From: Rahnella bruchi
Lineage (GTDB): Bacteria; Pseudomonadota; Gammaproteobacteria; Enterobacterales; Enterobacteriaceae
DNA: 64,000 nucleotides
NCBI RefSeq assembly: GCF_003614975.1
Contig: NZ_QZWI01000018.1
Coordinates: forward strand, 36,100-100,099
Direction: 5' to 3'
The translations under genes were made by a program, and so were the position numbers. Below are positions 45,841 through 54,288 of the stretch, in pieces (the first letter of the stretch is position 1; every line of letters begins with the position of its first letter). Under the pieces are notes generated by a model. It saw only the letters and a list, made by a program, of their open reading frames with translations, ran no database searches and was not told the origin of the DNA.

Positions 45841-46500
45841 TCATTTCTGGGCCGAAATCCCCTTACTGATGAAATCTTTTAGCACTCTTCCGGCAGATTC
45901 AATATGCCGGAAGGTTTCCTGCCGTGCCGCCTCTGCGTTGCCTTCCCGGCACGCATTAAGAATCAATTCATGTTCATGCTGAAATGCCTGAGTTGCTGAA
46001 AGCAGTCTGCGCTGAAAATGTTCGTACCTTTCTATCTGATTACGTAACTCGTCGATCATCGCCAGCAGGCGCTTATTTTGACATCCGCGGTACAGCAGAC
46101 CGTGAAACTCACGGTTGTGCTCTCCTTGCCTGTCGGCGTCTTCGGCATTCCCCAGCAGTGTGTGCGTGAGTTCAGCTCTGGCCAGTGTTTCGGCATCCAT
46201 ATTCTGCACGCTGTTAAATATTGCTTCCCCCTCAAGTAAAGCCCGCAGTTCATAAATCTCAGCGATATCCTCAACAGACAGTGTTCTGACCACCGCCCCG
46301 CGGTTTCTGAAAATATCCACCATGCCTTCCTGCTCCAGAAGCCGGATAGCTTCCCGCATCGGAACACGGCTGACAGCAAACTGGCTGGCCAGATCCCTTT
46401 CAACCAGCCGCGAGCCATCAGGCAGCGAGCCATTGTTAATCATCTTCCTGAGTGATCCGGCAAGCATTTCGGCGGTGGATTGAGGTTTCAGCGTCATCAT
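45841..46500 (-). CDS. GntR-family (FadR-type) regulator
   Basis: A 219-residue FadR-group regulator: STAEMLAGSLRKMINNGSLPDGSRLVERDLA (part), VSRVPMREAIRLLEQEGMV, then a helical FCD domain with ELRALLEGEA, DRQGEHNREFHGLL and HEHELILNACREGN (metal-binding His pattern). Two adjacent ATGs (46500, 46497) follow AGGAG. It is divergent from an OsmC-family gene; the palindrome between them is an ATGGTATACCAT site. I infer repression of both genes, with an organic acid or related ligand as signal. Confidence 0.88.
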   Translation of the reverse strand: MMTLKPQSTAEMLAGSLRKMINNGSLPDGSRLVERDLASQFAVSRVPMREAIRLLEQEGMVDIFRNRGAVVRTLSVEDIAEIYELRALLEGEAIFNSVQNMDAETLARAELTHTLLGNAEDADRQGEHNREFHGLLYRGCQNKRLLAMIDELRNQIERYEHFQRRLLSATQAFQHEHELILNACREGNAEAARQETFRHIESAGRVLKDFISKGISAQK

Positions 46501-46522
46501 TTTCTCCTGTACATTATGGAAT

Positions 46523-46536
46523 AATGGTATACCATT
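46523..46536. promoter_or_regulatory. GntR operator
   Basis: AATGGTATACCATT, a perfect palindrome matching the ATGGTnnACCAT class bound by FadR-group GntR proteins, 23 bases upstream of the regulator and 75 bases upstream of the OsmC gene. Confidence 0.8.
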
Positions 46537-46610
46537 TTTGACGTTAAAGGGAGAACTATCCCTATCCACCCCTCAGTTTCCCCTTCTTACCAACGACAGG
46601 AGCACCGGCT

Positions 46611-47087
46611 ATGGCACATCGCGAGCATCATTATCAGGTCAAAATTGAATGGACAGGCAATAAGGGTCGCGGAACAGAATCCTATAAGGCTTACAGCCGC
46701 GATTATGATATTTCAGAAGGGAAGAAACAAAGCATTGCCGGTTCATCAGACCCTGCATTTCTGGGTGATGCCACGCGCTGGAACCCTGAAGACCTGCTGG
46801 TAGCTTCAGCTTCAGCCTGCCATCAGCTCTGGTATTTGCATTTATGCGCCGAGGCGGGTATCGGTGTTGATTCTTATATCGATAAGGCTGAAGGGGTAAT
46901 GACAGAAGGTGAGAAAGGGTGTTTCACGAGTATCACACTCAAACCCGACATTGCGATCCGTGCCGGGGATGATATTCAGCTCGCGAAGGAACTGCATCAC
47001 CGCGCACATGAACTGTGCTTTATCGCGAATTCACTGAACTTCCCGGTACTGTGTGAACCGGTGATTAGGTATTGTTCAGCGTCTTAA
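46611..47087 (+). CDS. OsmC/Ohr-like peroxiredoxin family protein
   Basis: A 158-residue OsmC-fold protein. The two cysteines of the family active site are in ASACHQLWYLHLCAEAGI and the second near ELCFIANSLNFPVLCEP; RWNPEDLLVASASACH is the family motif. OsmC/Ohr proteins reduce organic hydroperoxides with thiol chemistry in the cytoplasm. The start ATG at 46611 has CAGGAG upstream. It is divergent from the GntR regulator. A hairpin follows. Confidence 0.85.
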   Translation: MAHREHHYQVKIEWTGNKGRGTESYKAYSRDYDISEGKKQSIAGSSDPAFLGDATRWNPEDLLVASASACHQLWYLHLCAEAGIGVDSYIDKAEGVMTEGEKGCFTSITLKPDIAIRAGDDIQLAKELHHRAHELCFIANSLNFPVLCEPVIRYCSAS

Positions 47088-47107
47088 CGGGCGGCAGAAC
47101 GCCATGC

Positions 47108-47138
47108 TAAAAAAGAGTCCGGCATAGTGCCGGACTCT
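47108..47138. terminator. Bidirectional terminator, OsmC gene / cyd operon
   Basis: Perfect 11-bp stem AGAGTCCGGCA / TGCCGGACTCT with a TAG loop; a T-run lies on the minus strand at 47108-47113. It ends the cytochrome bd operon and probably also the OsmC gene. Confidence 0.82.
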
Positions 47139-47144
47139 GTTCAC

Positions 47145-47309
47145 TTAATGACTTCTCATGCCCGCCGCGAACATCAGCAGATGGAACACCGATGCCACAA
47201 CAAATAACGCCAGCACGCTGCCGCCCCAGATGACGGCCATCCAGCCGACTCGTTTTAAGAACGGGGCTTTAGTGATGTTGCTGTCGTCCATTTTTCTAAT
47301 GAGGTTCAT
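47145..47309 (-). CDS. Small single-membrane-span subunit of the bd oxidase (DUF2474-like)
   Basis: A 54-residue protein: NLIRKMDDSNITKAPFLKR, then one transmembrane helix (WMAVIWGGSVLALFVVASVF, residues about 23-42) ending FAAGMRSH. It lies 11 bases after cydB and is followed by a terminator. Its size, single helix and position match the CydX/CbdX-like small subunits of bd oxidases; the pattern fits DUF2474. Such peptides stabilise the haem sites. The ATG at 47309 follows GAGGAA. Confidence 0.82.
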   Translation of the reverse strand: MNLIRKMDDSNITKAPFLKRVGWMAVIWGGSVLALFVVASVFHLLMFAAGMRSH

Positions 47310-47320
47310 AATGCGATTCC

Positions 47321-48328
47321 TCAGTGATAACCCTGGTCCGGTGTGACTTTCCCGCGGAACACGTAGTAGCTCCAGAAGGTGTACACCAGAATGATAGGGA
47401 TGATGAACAGGGCGCCGACCAGAATAAAGCCCTGGCTTTGCGGAGGTGAAGCCGCTTCCCAGATGGAAATGGACGGCGGGATGATGTTCGGCCAGATGCT
47501 GATACCGAGCCCGGTATAGCCCAGGAACACCAGCGCCAGCGTCAGCAGGAACGGCGCGTGATGCGCGTTTTTACTGATGGCGCGGTACATCCACGCCGAG
47601 ACCAGCACCACCAGCACCGGCACCGGCAGGAACCAGTAAAGGTTAGGGCGCGAGAACCAGCGGTGGGCGATATCGCTGTGCGTCAGCGGCGTCCACAGGC
47701 TGACCGCCAGTGTCACCAGCAGGAAGACTATCAGCAGCGGTTTGGCGATGTTGTGCATCGCTTCCTGCAATTCGCCTTCGGTTTTCATAATCAGCCAGGT
47801 GCAGCCGAGCAGGGCGTAAGCCACCACCAGCGCAAAACCACAGAACAGCGTGAAAGGCGTCAGCCAGTCCAGTGCGCCACCGGCATACGTGCGGTTTACC
47901 ACCGGAATACCGTTGATCACCGCACCCAGCACCACGCCCTGACAGAAGGTCGCCAGCACTGAACCGCCGATAAAGGATTTGTCCCACACGTGGCGTTTGG
48001 CCGGGCTGGCTTTAAAGCGAAACTCAAAGGCGACACCACGGAAAATCAGGCCGAACAGCATCAGGGTCAGCGGGATAGTCAACGCATCCAGAATCACCGA
48101 ATACGCTAGCGGGAATGCGCCATACAGCGCCGCGCCGCCGAGCACCAGCCAGGTTTCGTTGCCGTCCCAGACCGGCGCAACGGTGTTCATCATCACGTCA
48201 CGGTCGTGCTCTTTTTTCACCAGCGGGAACAGCAGACCGATACCCAGGTCGAAGCCGTCCATCACCACATACATCATCACACCGAAGATGATGATCAAAA
48301 ACCAGATCAGCGGTAAGTCGATACCCAT
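47321..48328 (-). CDS. cydB: Cytochrome bd-type quinol oxidase subunit II
   Basis: A 335-residue membrane protein of the CydB/CioB family with eight or more hydrophobic segments: DLPLIWFLIIIFGVMMYVVMDGFDLGIG (part), PVWDGNETWLVLGGAALYGAFP (part), FRGVAFEFRFK and ENAASPPQSQ-type motif EAASPPQSQGFIL. It pairs with subunit I in the inner membrane. I start at the ATG at 48328 (GGGAG upstream), two bases after the subunit I stop. No long extra loop is seen, consistent with a cyanide-insensitive (CIO) type. Confidence 0.93.
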   Translation of the reverse strand: MGIDLPLIWFLIIIFGVMMYVVMDGFDLGIGLLFPLVKKEHDRDVMMNTVAPVWDGNETWLVLGGAALYGAFPLAYSVILDALTIPLTLMLFGLIFRGVAFEFRFKASPAKRHVWDKSFIGGSVLATFCQGVVLGAVINGIPVVNRTYAGGALDWLTPFTLFCGFALVVAYALLGCTWLIMKTEGELQEAMHNIAKPLLIVFLLVTLAVSLWTPLTHSDIAHRWFSRPNLYWFLPVPVLVVLVSAWMYRAISKNAHHAPFLLTLALVFLGYTGLGISIWPNIIPPSISIWEAASPPQSQGFILVGALFIIPIILVYTFWSYYVFRGKVTPDQGYH

Positions 48329-48330
48329 TA

Positions 48331-49755
48331 TCAAGCTCCCTTAGTTTCGTCGGTCAGTGATTCTGAAATCGCAGACAGCGGACGCGCAGGTGTGCGGTGC
48401 TGGCCCGGACCACCGTGGTCAACGCTTTCGCCTTCGTGTGCCTGCGGCCCTTTACGGATCAGACGCATCATGTAGCCGTAACCGACACCAAACACCGAGC
48501 AGTAAATGACGATGAATAGGATCAGGCTGACGCTCATCTGCAACACGTTATGGTTAGATACCGCGTCTTTGGTGCGCAGCAGGCCATAAACCACCCACGG
48601 CTGACGCCCCATTTCGGTGGTGATCCAACCCGCCAGTAACGCCAGCAGACCGGAAGGCCCCATCAGGAAGGCAAAGCGCAGGAACGCTTTAGAGGTATAC
48701 ATTTTGCCGCCACGACGCAGGATGAGGCTCAGCACACCCAGCAAAATCATTAGCATGCCCAGACCCGCCATGATGCGGAAGGTATAGAAGATGACGGATG
48801 AGTTAGGACGGTCTTCTTTCGGGAAGGATTTCAGCGCCGGGATCTGATGCGTCAGGCTGTGCGTCAGGATCAAGCTGCCCAGATACGGGATTTCAACCGC
48901 ATAACGGGTCTCTTCACGGTTCATGTCCGGATAACCAATCAGTACCAGCGGGGACGGTTTGTTGTCTTTATTTTCCCAGTGGCCTTCGATGGCAGCGATT
49001 TTAGCAGGCTGATATTTTAGGGTATTCAGACCGTGCGCATCGCCCAAAAACGCCTGAATGGGCGAGACGATCAGCGCCATCCACATTGCCATCGACAACA
49101 TGGTGCGGATTGCCGGTGTATCGCGACCGCGCAGTAAATGCCATGCCGCAGCAGAACCGACGAAGAAAGCGGACGCCAGGAAGGCGGCGGTGGTCATGTG
49201 CATTAAGCGGAACGGGAAGGACGGGTTGAAGATAATCTTCATCCAACTGACCGGTACCACCAGATTGTTAACAATCTCGTAGCCCTGTGGTGTCTGCATC
49301 CAGCTGTTAGAAGCGAGGATCCAGAACGTCGACATCAGCGTACCGAGCGCCACCATGCAGGTGGAGAAGAAGTGCAGGCCGGGGCCGACGCGGTTCCAGC
49401 CGAACAGCATTACGCCGAGGAAACCGGCTTCGAGGAAGAACGCGGTTAACACTTCGTACGTCAGCAGCGGGCCGGTAATGCTGCCTGCAAACGAGGAGAA
49501 CATGCTCCAGTTGGTACCGAACTGGTAAGCCATCACCAGACCGGAGACCACGCCCATACCGAAGTTAACGGCAAAGATTTTCGACCAGAAATGGTACAGG
49601 TCGCGGTAAGCCTCTTTCTTTGTTTTTAACCACATGCCTTCGAGAACCGCCAGAAAACTGGCCAGCCCGATGGTGATTGCGGGAAAAATGATGTGAAAAG
49701 AGACGGTGAAGGCAAACTGGATACGGGCCAGTTCTAGCGCATCAAGACCAAACAT
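48331..49755 (-). CDS. cydA: Cytochrome bd-type quinol oxidase subunit I (CIO type)
   Basis: A 474-residue subunit: haem ligand His in FHIIFPAITIG, GMGVVSGLVMAYQFGTNW (part), a Met haem-ligand region and the conserved GRQPW motif in TTEMGRQPWVVYG. It reduces oxygen to water while oxidising ubiquinol. The Q-loop is short: the protein is about 50 residues shorter than E. coli CydA, as in CIO-type oxidases. A perfect FNR-type site lies about 300 bases upstream, suggesting oxygen control. A decayed copy of part of this gene lies at 38430-38660. Confidence 0.92.
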   Translation of the reverse strand: MFGLDALELARIQFAFTVSFHIIFPAITIGLASFLAVLEGMWLKTKKEAYRDLYHFWSKIFAVNFGMGVVSGLVMAYQFGTNWSMFSSFAGSITGPLLTYEVLTAFFLEAGFLGVMLFGWNRVGPGLHFFSTCMVALGTLMSTFWILASNSWMQTPQGYEIVNNLVVPVSWMKIIFNPSFPFRLMHMTTAAFLASAFFVGSAAAWHLLRGRDTPAIRTMLSMAMWMALIVSPIQAFLGDAHGLNTLKYQPAKIAAIEGHWENKDNKPSPLVLIGYPDMNREETRYAVEIPYLGSLILTHSLTHQIPALKSFPKEDRPNSSVIFYTFRIMAGLGMLMILLGVLSLILRRGGKMYTSKAFLRFAFLMGPSGLLALLAGWITTEMGRQPWVVYGLLRTKDAVSNHNVLQMSVSLILFIVIYCSVFGVGYGYMMRLIRKGPQAHEGESVDHGGPGQHRTPARPLSAISESLTDETKGA

Positions 49756-50050
49756 AACAACCTCTTTTTGTGTGTCAGATAACCCTTCCAGACGCTGGCA
49801 CCGGTACGGGAACCGGCGATGTCGGACATTCGCAGGTGAAGTCTTGAATGAAAGGGCAGTACAGCTGGGTTTTCGCGAGGAATGGATTTAACCATAGCGG
49901 GAGAAGGCATTAACAGGGACGGTCACGGGGGGGAATTACTGACTGAAACACTTTCGGGGCGGGCGGATGGAGCGGGGCGAAAAAACAATTTTCAGGACGA
50001 AGGTGCGCAGGAGGGATTAACCCTAAAAACAGGGTGGATATGTTGTTGCA

Positions 50051-50064
50051 TTGATCTGGATCAA
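50051..50064. promoter_or_regulatory. FNR-type site
   Basis: TTGATCTGGATCAA, a perfect match to TTGATnnnnATCAA. It lies 296 bases upstream of the cydA start, so it would act on a distant promoter or on an unmapped transcript. Confidence 0.75.
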
Positions 50065-50178
50065 AGAGTTTTGATGTTTTCCAAATGTAATTACCCTGCA
50101 TCCGGTAATGACTTGTTGTGTGCAAAATCGGTAACAAAAAAGTTAAATTTGGCAGGGCATCAGCGCATTCTTATTTCT

Positions 50179-50207
50179 AATGCAATGTAAATTTATGTCA
50201 TTGCATT
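50179..50207. repeat. Inverted repeat upstream of cyd operon
   Basis: AATGCAATG and CATTGCATT (9-bp arms, 11-base spacer). Unknown function; could be a regulator site or a terminator-like structure on the minus-strand T6SS side. Confidence 0.45.
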
Positions 50208-50289
50208 TGGCGAAAACCTTATCAGATCAGGTAATGGTTGTAGCATTTGTTTACATTTATGTTGCAGTTACCCTGAGGGAATAAAAGGA

Positions 50290-50309
50290 ATGACGCCCGA
50301 AGGCGTCAT
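50290..50309 (-). terminator. Terminator of the T6SS operon
   Basis: Perfect 8-bp stem ATGACGCC / GGCGTCAT with a CGAA loop, overlapping the stop codon of the last T6SS-cluster gene. On the minus strand TCCTTTTATT follows, giving a moderate T-run. Confidence 0.7.
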
Positions 50310-50776
50310 GGCAATAAACGTTCTACCAGTTCAAAAAAGGCATCCTCACCGAACATCTCGTCCGGTCCGGTGAAGGCATTAGCAGGACGCCAGGTCCATT
50401 GTTTGTTTTCACCAGACTGCATAAATAACCGGCACAAGACAGTCACGCCACTTTGCGTGCAAAGGCTGGCTTCCACGCAGCCTGTGACGCCTTGCCCGTA
50501 CAAAAATACCGGGGTGAATTTCACTTTTCGATCTTCGTATTGCAGCTGGATCCCCGGCACGCTGAACGATTTCCCTCCGATCAGACATTCAACCAGCGCG
50601 ACGCTGGTGTTCTCCACTCGGATACCCGTGTCTGTCAGCCATTCATCCATGTTTTCCTGAAGTGTGCTCATGCGTTGACGGAACTCGGCGATATCCGCCT
50701 GACCTTTATTATCAAACGAACCGCTGCGGGGCTGGCTGTCTTGCAGCTTTTTTAGAAACCGTTCCTTTGCTGACAT
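50306..50776 (-). CDS. Hypothetical protein at the end of the T6SS operon
   Basis: A 156-residue soluble protein (KERFLKKLQDSQPRSGSFDN start; later WLTDTGIRVENTSVALVE; end DEMFGEDAFFELVERLLP). I do not recognise the family. It has no signal peptide or membrane segment. It follows VasL after 93 bases with no terminator between them, and the operon hairpin overlaps its stop, so it is likely part of the T6SS transcript. A chaperone, immunity protein or accessory role are all possible. Confidence 0.6.
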   Translation of the reverse strand: MSAKERFLKKLQDSQPRSGSFDNKGQADIAEFRQRMSTLQENMDEWLTDTGIRVENTSVALVECLIGGKSFSVPGIQLQYEDRKVKFTPVFLYGQGVTGCVEASLCTQSGVTVLCRLFMQSGENKQWTWRPANAFTGPDEMFGEDAFFELVERLLP

Positions 50777-50869
50777 ACGTCCCTTGTCTTACTTAGTGAA
50801 TTAAAAGGGGACAAAAATCACCTCATGTTGTGATGCTGCCCCTAGGGCATTCTTTACTTATCAGCCGGA

Positions 50870-52237
50870 CTATTGTTCAGACGGAGTCGGTAGCGTCTTG
50901 ATAAGCAATGCATATCGATTTAGCAACTGCGTAAACTGACTATCTATCTGCATTACCAGCTGAGGGGAGATATCCTTGTTTTGCTGTTTATCCAGCGCCA
51001 GTTTACGCAGCGATTCTTCCACCGGCGGCGAGCTGTTCAGCGCCTGCTGGATAGCAAAAACGGAAGATTTCAGCTGCGAGACGGTCATGTATTTACCGCG
51101 CTGTTCATCCAGCCCGTTTAATTTATCCGCCAGTTGCTGCAACTGGGTATTGGCCTGATTCCAGCCCTCGAGGTTTTCCAGCGGAGCCGCGCTGGCGTTC
51201 AGTTGCTGTGTCCAGCTTTTTGCCAGCTCTCGGGTCGCCGGATTATTCGGCCACAATGTTTGTGCCTGTTTTACCAGTTGTGTGCCGGTGTCCTGCGCCC
51301 AGCGCGGGGAGAGTTTTGCCAGCTGATCAGCTTGTTTTTGCATCGCGGAGATCAGCGCGGGGGCTTCACGGCTGAGCATATCCGCCTGCTGAGATTTCAA
51401 CGTTTCCAGCGACTGGGTGCTGAGCGGTTTCGGGAGAACAGGCAGCGTGGCGGTCAGCTGCATTGCGGCTTGCGGACGATAAAATGCGTTGATCCCCGCC
51501 TGAAGACCAAAGCCTGCAAGCACAGTGATCACCACGCCCGCAATAAAACCCTTCCCCTGAACTGCACGTTTTGCCGGTGGCGGCGGGACGATCACCACCT
51601 GAGGCTTCACCGGTTCAGCCTGCGCGACATAGACCCATTGCTCACGGGGCGCGTTTTCCCTCTGCGTTTCTGTCTGAACAGCCGCAGCGGGTAGCACCAC
51701 CGCAGCATCGTTGGTGGCGTGCATATTCTCCAGCCGGACAGCAGCGCCGTGCATAAATGTGCCTAACCCATCGAACTGGCTGGCGTGTTTCAGTTCCAGA
51801 CGTTGCAGCACATCGCACAAGGAAGTGATCAGCTTTTCCGCCTGATAAATCGCCGGTAGATCGCGATATTCCAGCGTCATGGTGCGCAAAGATTGCTGAA
51901 GCCGCTGACTCAGGCCGGTCAGAATTTCCATCCGCGCATGAACCGGCAGCGGCCACAGTCCCGGCCACTGACGGGAGAGCAACGCCTCGAGGATCGCCAG
52001 ACCTTCATTGAGGCCCGGCATCCCGACAAGCTGAGTTCTGGCCTGCGTATACCACGACGCAGTTTGCAACTCGATACCGTTTTGCTGAAACAGATTTAGG
52101 CACAGCTGCTCGACTTTTTTCCAGTCGACGTCCGGGCGCGCCGGATGCGCCAGTTTACTCAATTCTTCGCGCAAAGCGGCGTAGTCAGCCAGCGCACGCG
52201 GATCACCACCGGTGCGTAACTGGCGTTCAATAGACAT
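50870..52237 (-). CDS. vasL: T6SS VasL-type protein (ImpA-N and membrane segment)
   Basis: A 455-residue protein. Residues about 1-125 are an ImpA-N-like domain (GGDPRALADYAALREELSKL, WYTQARTQLVGMPGLNEGLA), then a proline-rich stretch (VVIVPPPPAKR), one transmembrane helix (GFIAGVVITVLAGFGLQAG, about residue 230-248) and a helical C-terminal VasL domain. In enteric T6SS clusters this protein lies at the end of the tssM-tssE block. Its role may be in holding or ending the sheath; not settled. Confidence 0.85.
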   Translation of the reverse strand: MSIERQLRTGGDPRALADYAALREELSKLAHPARPDVDWKKVEQLCLNLFQQNGIELQTASWYTQARTQLVGMPGLNEGLAILEALLSRQWPGLWPLPVHARMEILTGLSQRLQQSLRTMTLEYRDLPAIYQAEKLITSLCDVLQRLELKHASQFDGLGTFMHGAAVRLENMHATNDAAVVLPAAAVQTETQRENAPREQWVYVAQAEPVKPQVVIVPPPPAKRAVQGKGFIAGVVITVLAGFGLQAGINAFYRPQAAMQLTATLPVLPKPLSTQSLETLKSQQADMLSREAPALISAMQKQADQLAKLSPRWAQDTGTQLVKQAQTLWPNNPATRELAKSWTQQLNASAAPLENLEGWNQANTQLQQLADKLNGLDEQRGKYMTVSQLKSSVFAIQQALNSSPPVEESLRKLALDKQQNKDISPQLVMQIDSQFTQLLNRYALLIKTLPTPSEQ

Positions 52238-52248
52238 AATGGTTTTCC

Positions 52249-52686
52249 TTAACTGACGTAATTCTGTTGTTTCATATGACGCATCAGCACGCGGCCTTCC
52301 GGCATAAACTCAGTCCCGAATCGCACCAGCCCGAGATCTTTCAGCTCAGCGTCAATGGCGTATTCGAGATGCCCCGGCGTGGACTGAGGCAGCAATATCA
52401 CGTTGATTTTTTTCAGGCGGGGTTCATATTTCAGCAGGGTGCCGGAAAGCGTATTTAGCAGCGAATGCGCGGTGCCGGGCATCCCTTGCAGGATTTTGCT
52501 CATATCCGGCAGGCCGTAATCGGGCAAGTGCGTGAGGGTGCCCGCGCGACAGTTGAGAATGCGTTGCATGTTATCGAGCACGGAGAGGATCACCTGATTC
52601 TCTTCGCTCACGTTATGCAAGTCGAGGCCGCCGGCAAAGTTGCCGAGCAGCATTTCGTAGAGCGAGGGTGAGCGTGAGTTTGGCAT
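52249..52686 (-). CDS. tssE: T6SS baseplate protein TssE
   Basis: A 145-residue gp25-like baseplate wedge protein. Typical features: SLYEMLLGNFAGG start, LSVLDNMQRILNCRAGTLTHLPDYGLPDM (in part) and the EPRLKKINVILLP strand. With TssF and TssG it forms the wedges that join the baseplate to the sheath end. It is 12 bases before VasL and shares its first base with the tssJ stop region. Confidence 0.92.
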   Translation of the reverse strand: MPNSRSPSLYEMLLGNFAGGLDLHNVSEENQVILSVLDNMQRILNCRAGTLTHLPDYGLPDMSKILQGMPGTAHSLLNTLSGTLLKYEPRLKKINVILLPQSTPGHLEYAIDAELKDLGLVRFGTEFMPEGRVLMRHMKQQNYVS

Positions 52687-53225
52687 CAGTCTTTCACCGG
52701 TTGCAGTGTCAGACTGTTATTCCCAAGTTCGATAACTCGTGCTTTATCGGGATCCAGCTCTTCACGGCTTAGCACCAGACGCCACTGGCCCTTAGCCATA
52801 TCCGGGTTACGGAACAGCCCTACGACTACCACAAATTTGGCGTCTTTTTCCATCGGCATATCCAGCGACGCAGCTTTACCAGGTTTCACGACCACATTCT
52901 GGCTGGCTAGAAGATCGTCTTTGAGAACATCATCGCCATCCTCCGCCAGTTGCTGATATACCGTTTTCTGGAAGTTTTTGTCATCACGTAGCTGATAAAC
53001 CCGAACTAACACTGGTTGTGAGGAAGAGTTCGCCTCAGTGGCATCGGTGTTGAGTGCCTCGCGGGCAATGAAATCCAGATGCAGGGTTTTAATTTGCTTA
53101 TAGAAAATAGATTTTGTTGCAGAGACGGTGCCGTCTGTCACTGCCTGAGTCAAACCACAGCCGCTCAGTAACAGAACCAGTGCTGACAGGCAGAATTTAT
53201 TTTTCCAGGCGGTATTTAATAACAC
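52686..53225 (-). CDS. tssJ: T6SS outer-membrane lipoprotein TssJ
   Basis: A 179-residue lipoprotein: signal peptide and lipobox LLLSGCG (Cys23), then a transthyretin-like domain (VRVYQLRDDKNFQ, VYQQLAEDGDDVL, VVVKPGKAASLDMP, FVVVVGLFRNPD). It anchors TssM to the outer membrane as part of the TssJLM complex. The GTG at 53225 has AAGGAG 6-11 bases upstream and lies inside the tssG coding end (overlap 29 bases); longer frames start without such a site. Confidence 0.92.
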   Translation of the reverse strand: MLLNTAWKNKFCLSALVLLLSGCGLTQAVTDGTVSATKSIFYKQIKTLHLDFIAREALNTDATEANSSSQPVLVRVYQLRDDKNFQKTVYQQLAEDGDDVLKDDLLASQNVVVKPGKAASLDMPMEKDAKFVVVVGLFRNPDMAKGQWRLVLSREELDPDKARVIELGNNSLTLQPVKD

Positions 53226-54288
53226 GTCGTGCTCCTTCTTGATGCGTTTGGGGCGCCATTCCACAGTAGTGGCCGAGCTCCACGGTAAAGTATTCAGGGA
53301 TATCATCCGCTGCGTCGCCTTCTTCCAAACCCAGCACACCCGTCAGCCCCAATCTGAAAGGGACATCTCCGAGAACAGGTGCAGGTAACAGTTGCACCGG
53401 CACAGTCAGCTGGATACGGGCTTTATAACGCCAGCCGAGATAGACCCGCAGCAGCACTAAAAAATCCGCGTAAAGCGGTCCGTCTGGCAGCCATTCTTCC
53501 GCTTCCGCCGGATTGTCAGTAAACAGTAAAATCAGCAACTGACTGTTGGCGTCTGTGCCTTCGTCTCCCATGACGGTATCGCCATCCAGCCAGTTAGCAC
53601 CTTCATCGGCGAAGTTCATGGGAGAGGTAATGCGCACTTTGCGCAGGCAATGCGGGGTCACTTCTGTCCGGGTAAACGGTGCGAGTAAACGCACCAGCGC
53701 CTGTACACCTTCTGCTGTTCGTCCCGGCTGACGCATTACGCCGAGCAGAGCCAGAAAACGTGAGGTCGGTGTCGCAAAATGTTCCTGCGTGCTTGGAATA
53801 CCCATACCAATCAGGCCCAGCAGGCTTTGCGATGTGCTGTCTTTACCACCAGATTCAAACGTTGCCGGATAAGAGTACTTTCGCCAGATGCGATAAAACT
53901 GCGTCATGATGCGGTGATTGAAAATGTCGAGGAACCCTTCGAGCGCTTCATGTCCTTCACGCCGCTGGGTGATATCGTCGATGTAAGCCGTCGGTAGCGG
54001 CGCATCCACACCGTACAAACCCATGAATGTGGTACGCACTGTCAGCGGTGCGTCAGGATGTTCCTCATCTTTTTCCAACGCTTTCAACTCACTGACCGGA
54101 AAACCCATCCCCGGATGTGGACGAAACCGTACCGGATCGTCCGCGGGATCGGCAGTGCTTCCCAGCGGTGGTGCTTCAGGTTGATGTTTTTCCAAAAGCT
54201 GACAGAAGCGGTAAAAGTTAATCCGCCCGATATCCCGCTCAAGCCTGGCAGTTAGCCGGGAATGCGGGGCTTGTGATTCTCTTCCCAT
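53197..54288 (-). CDS. tssG: T6SS baseplate protein TssG
   Basis: A 363-residue protein: INFYRFCQLLEKHQPE start, DPVRFRPHPGMGFPVSEL (conserved early TssG motif), FMGLYGVDAPLPTAYID, and FFNHRIMTQFYRIW-type stretch (DIFNHRIMTQFYRIWRKY in part). With TssF it builds the baseplate wedge. It overlaps the tssF end by 37 bases and the tssJ start by 29. Confidence 0.93.
   Translation of the reverse strand: MGRESQAPHSRLTARLERDIGRINFYRFCQLLEKHQPEAPPLGSTADPADDPVRFRPHPGMGFPVSELKALEKDEEHPDAPLTVRTTFMGLYGVDAPLPTAYIDDITQRREGHEALEGFLDIFNHRIMTQFYRIWRKYSYPATFESGGKDSTSQSLLGLIGMGIPSTQEHFATPTSRFLALLGVMRQPGRTAEGVQALVRLLAPFTRTEVTPHCLRKVRITSPMNFADEGANWLDGDTVMGDEGTDANSQLLILLFTDNPAEAEEWLPDGPLYADFLVLLRVYLGWRYKARIQLTVPVQLLPAPVLGDVPFRLGLTGVLGLEEGDAADDIPEYFTVELGHYCGMAPQTHQEGARRVIKYRLEK

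Larger units (their letters stand above)
49756..50305. other. 550-bp region upstream of the cyd operon
   Basis: No protein gene is supported. It holds an FNR box (50051-50064) and a long inverted repeat (50179-50207), and presumably the promoter for cydA on the minus strand. The first part (49756-49950) is moderately GC-rich and featureless. Confidence 0.6.

Noticed and set aside
49882..50190. 102-codon plus-strand frame in the cyd upstream region
   Set aside because: No family resemblance, spans the FNR site and AT-rich promoter sequence; composition does not look coding.
52686..53339. Longer version of TssJ (217 codons)
   Set aside because: The extra N-terminus would bury the lipoprotein signal and overlap tssG; the GTG with AAGGAG fits better.
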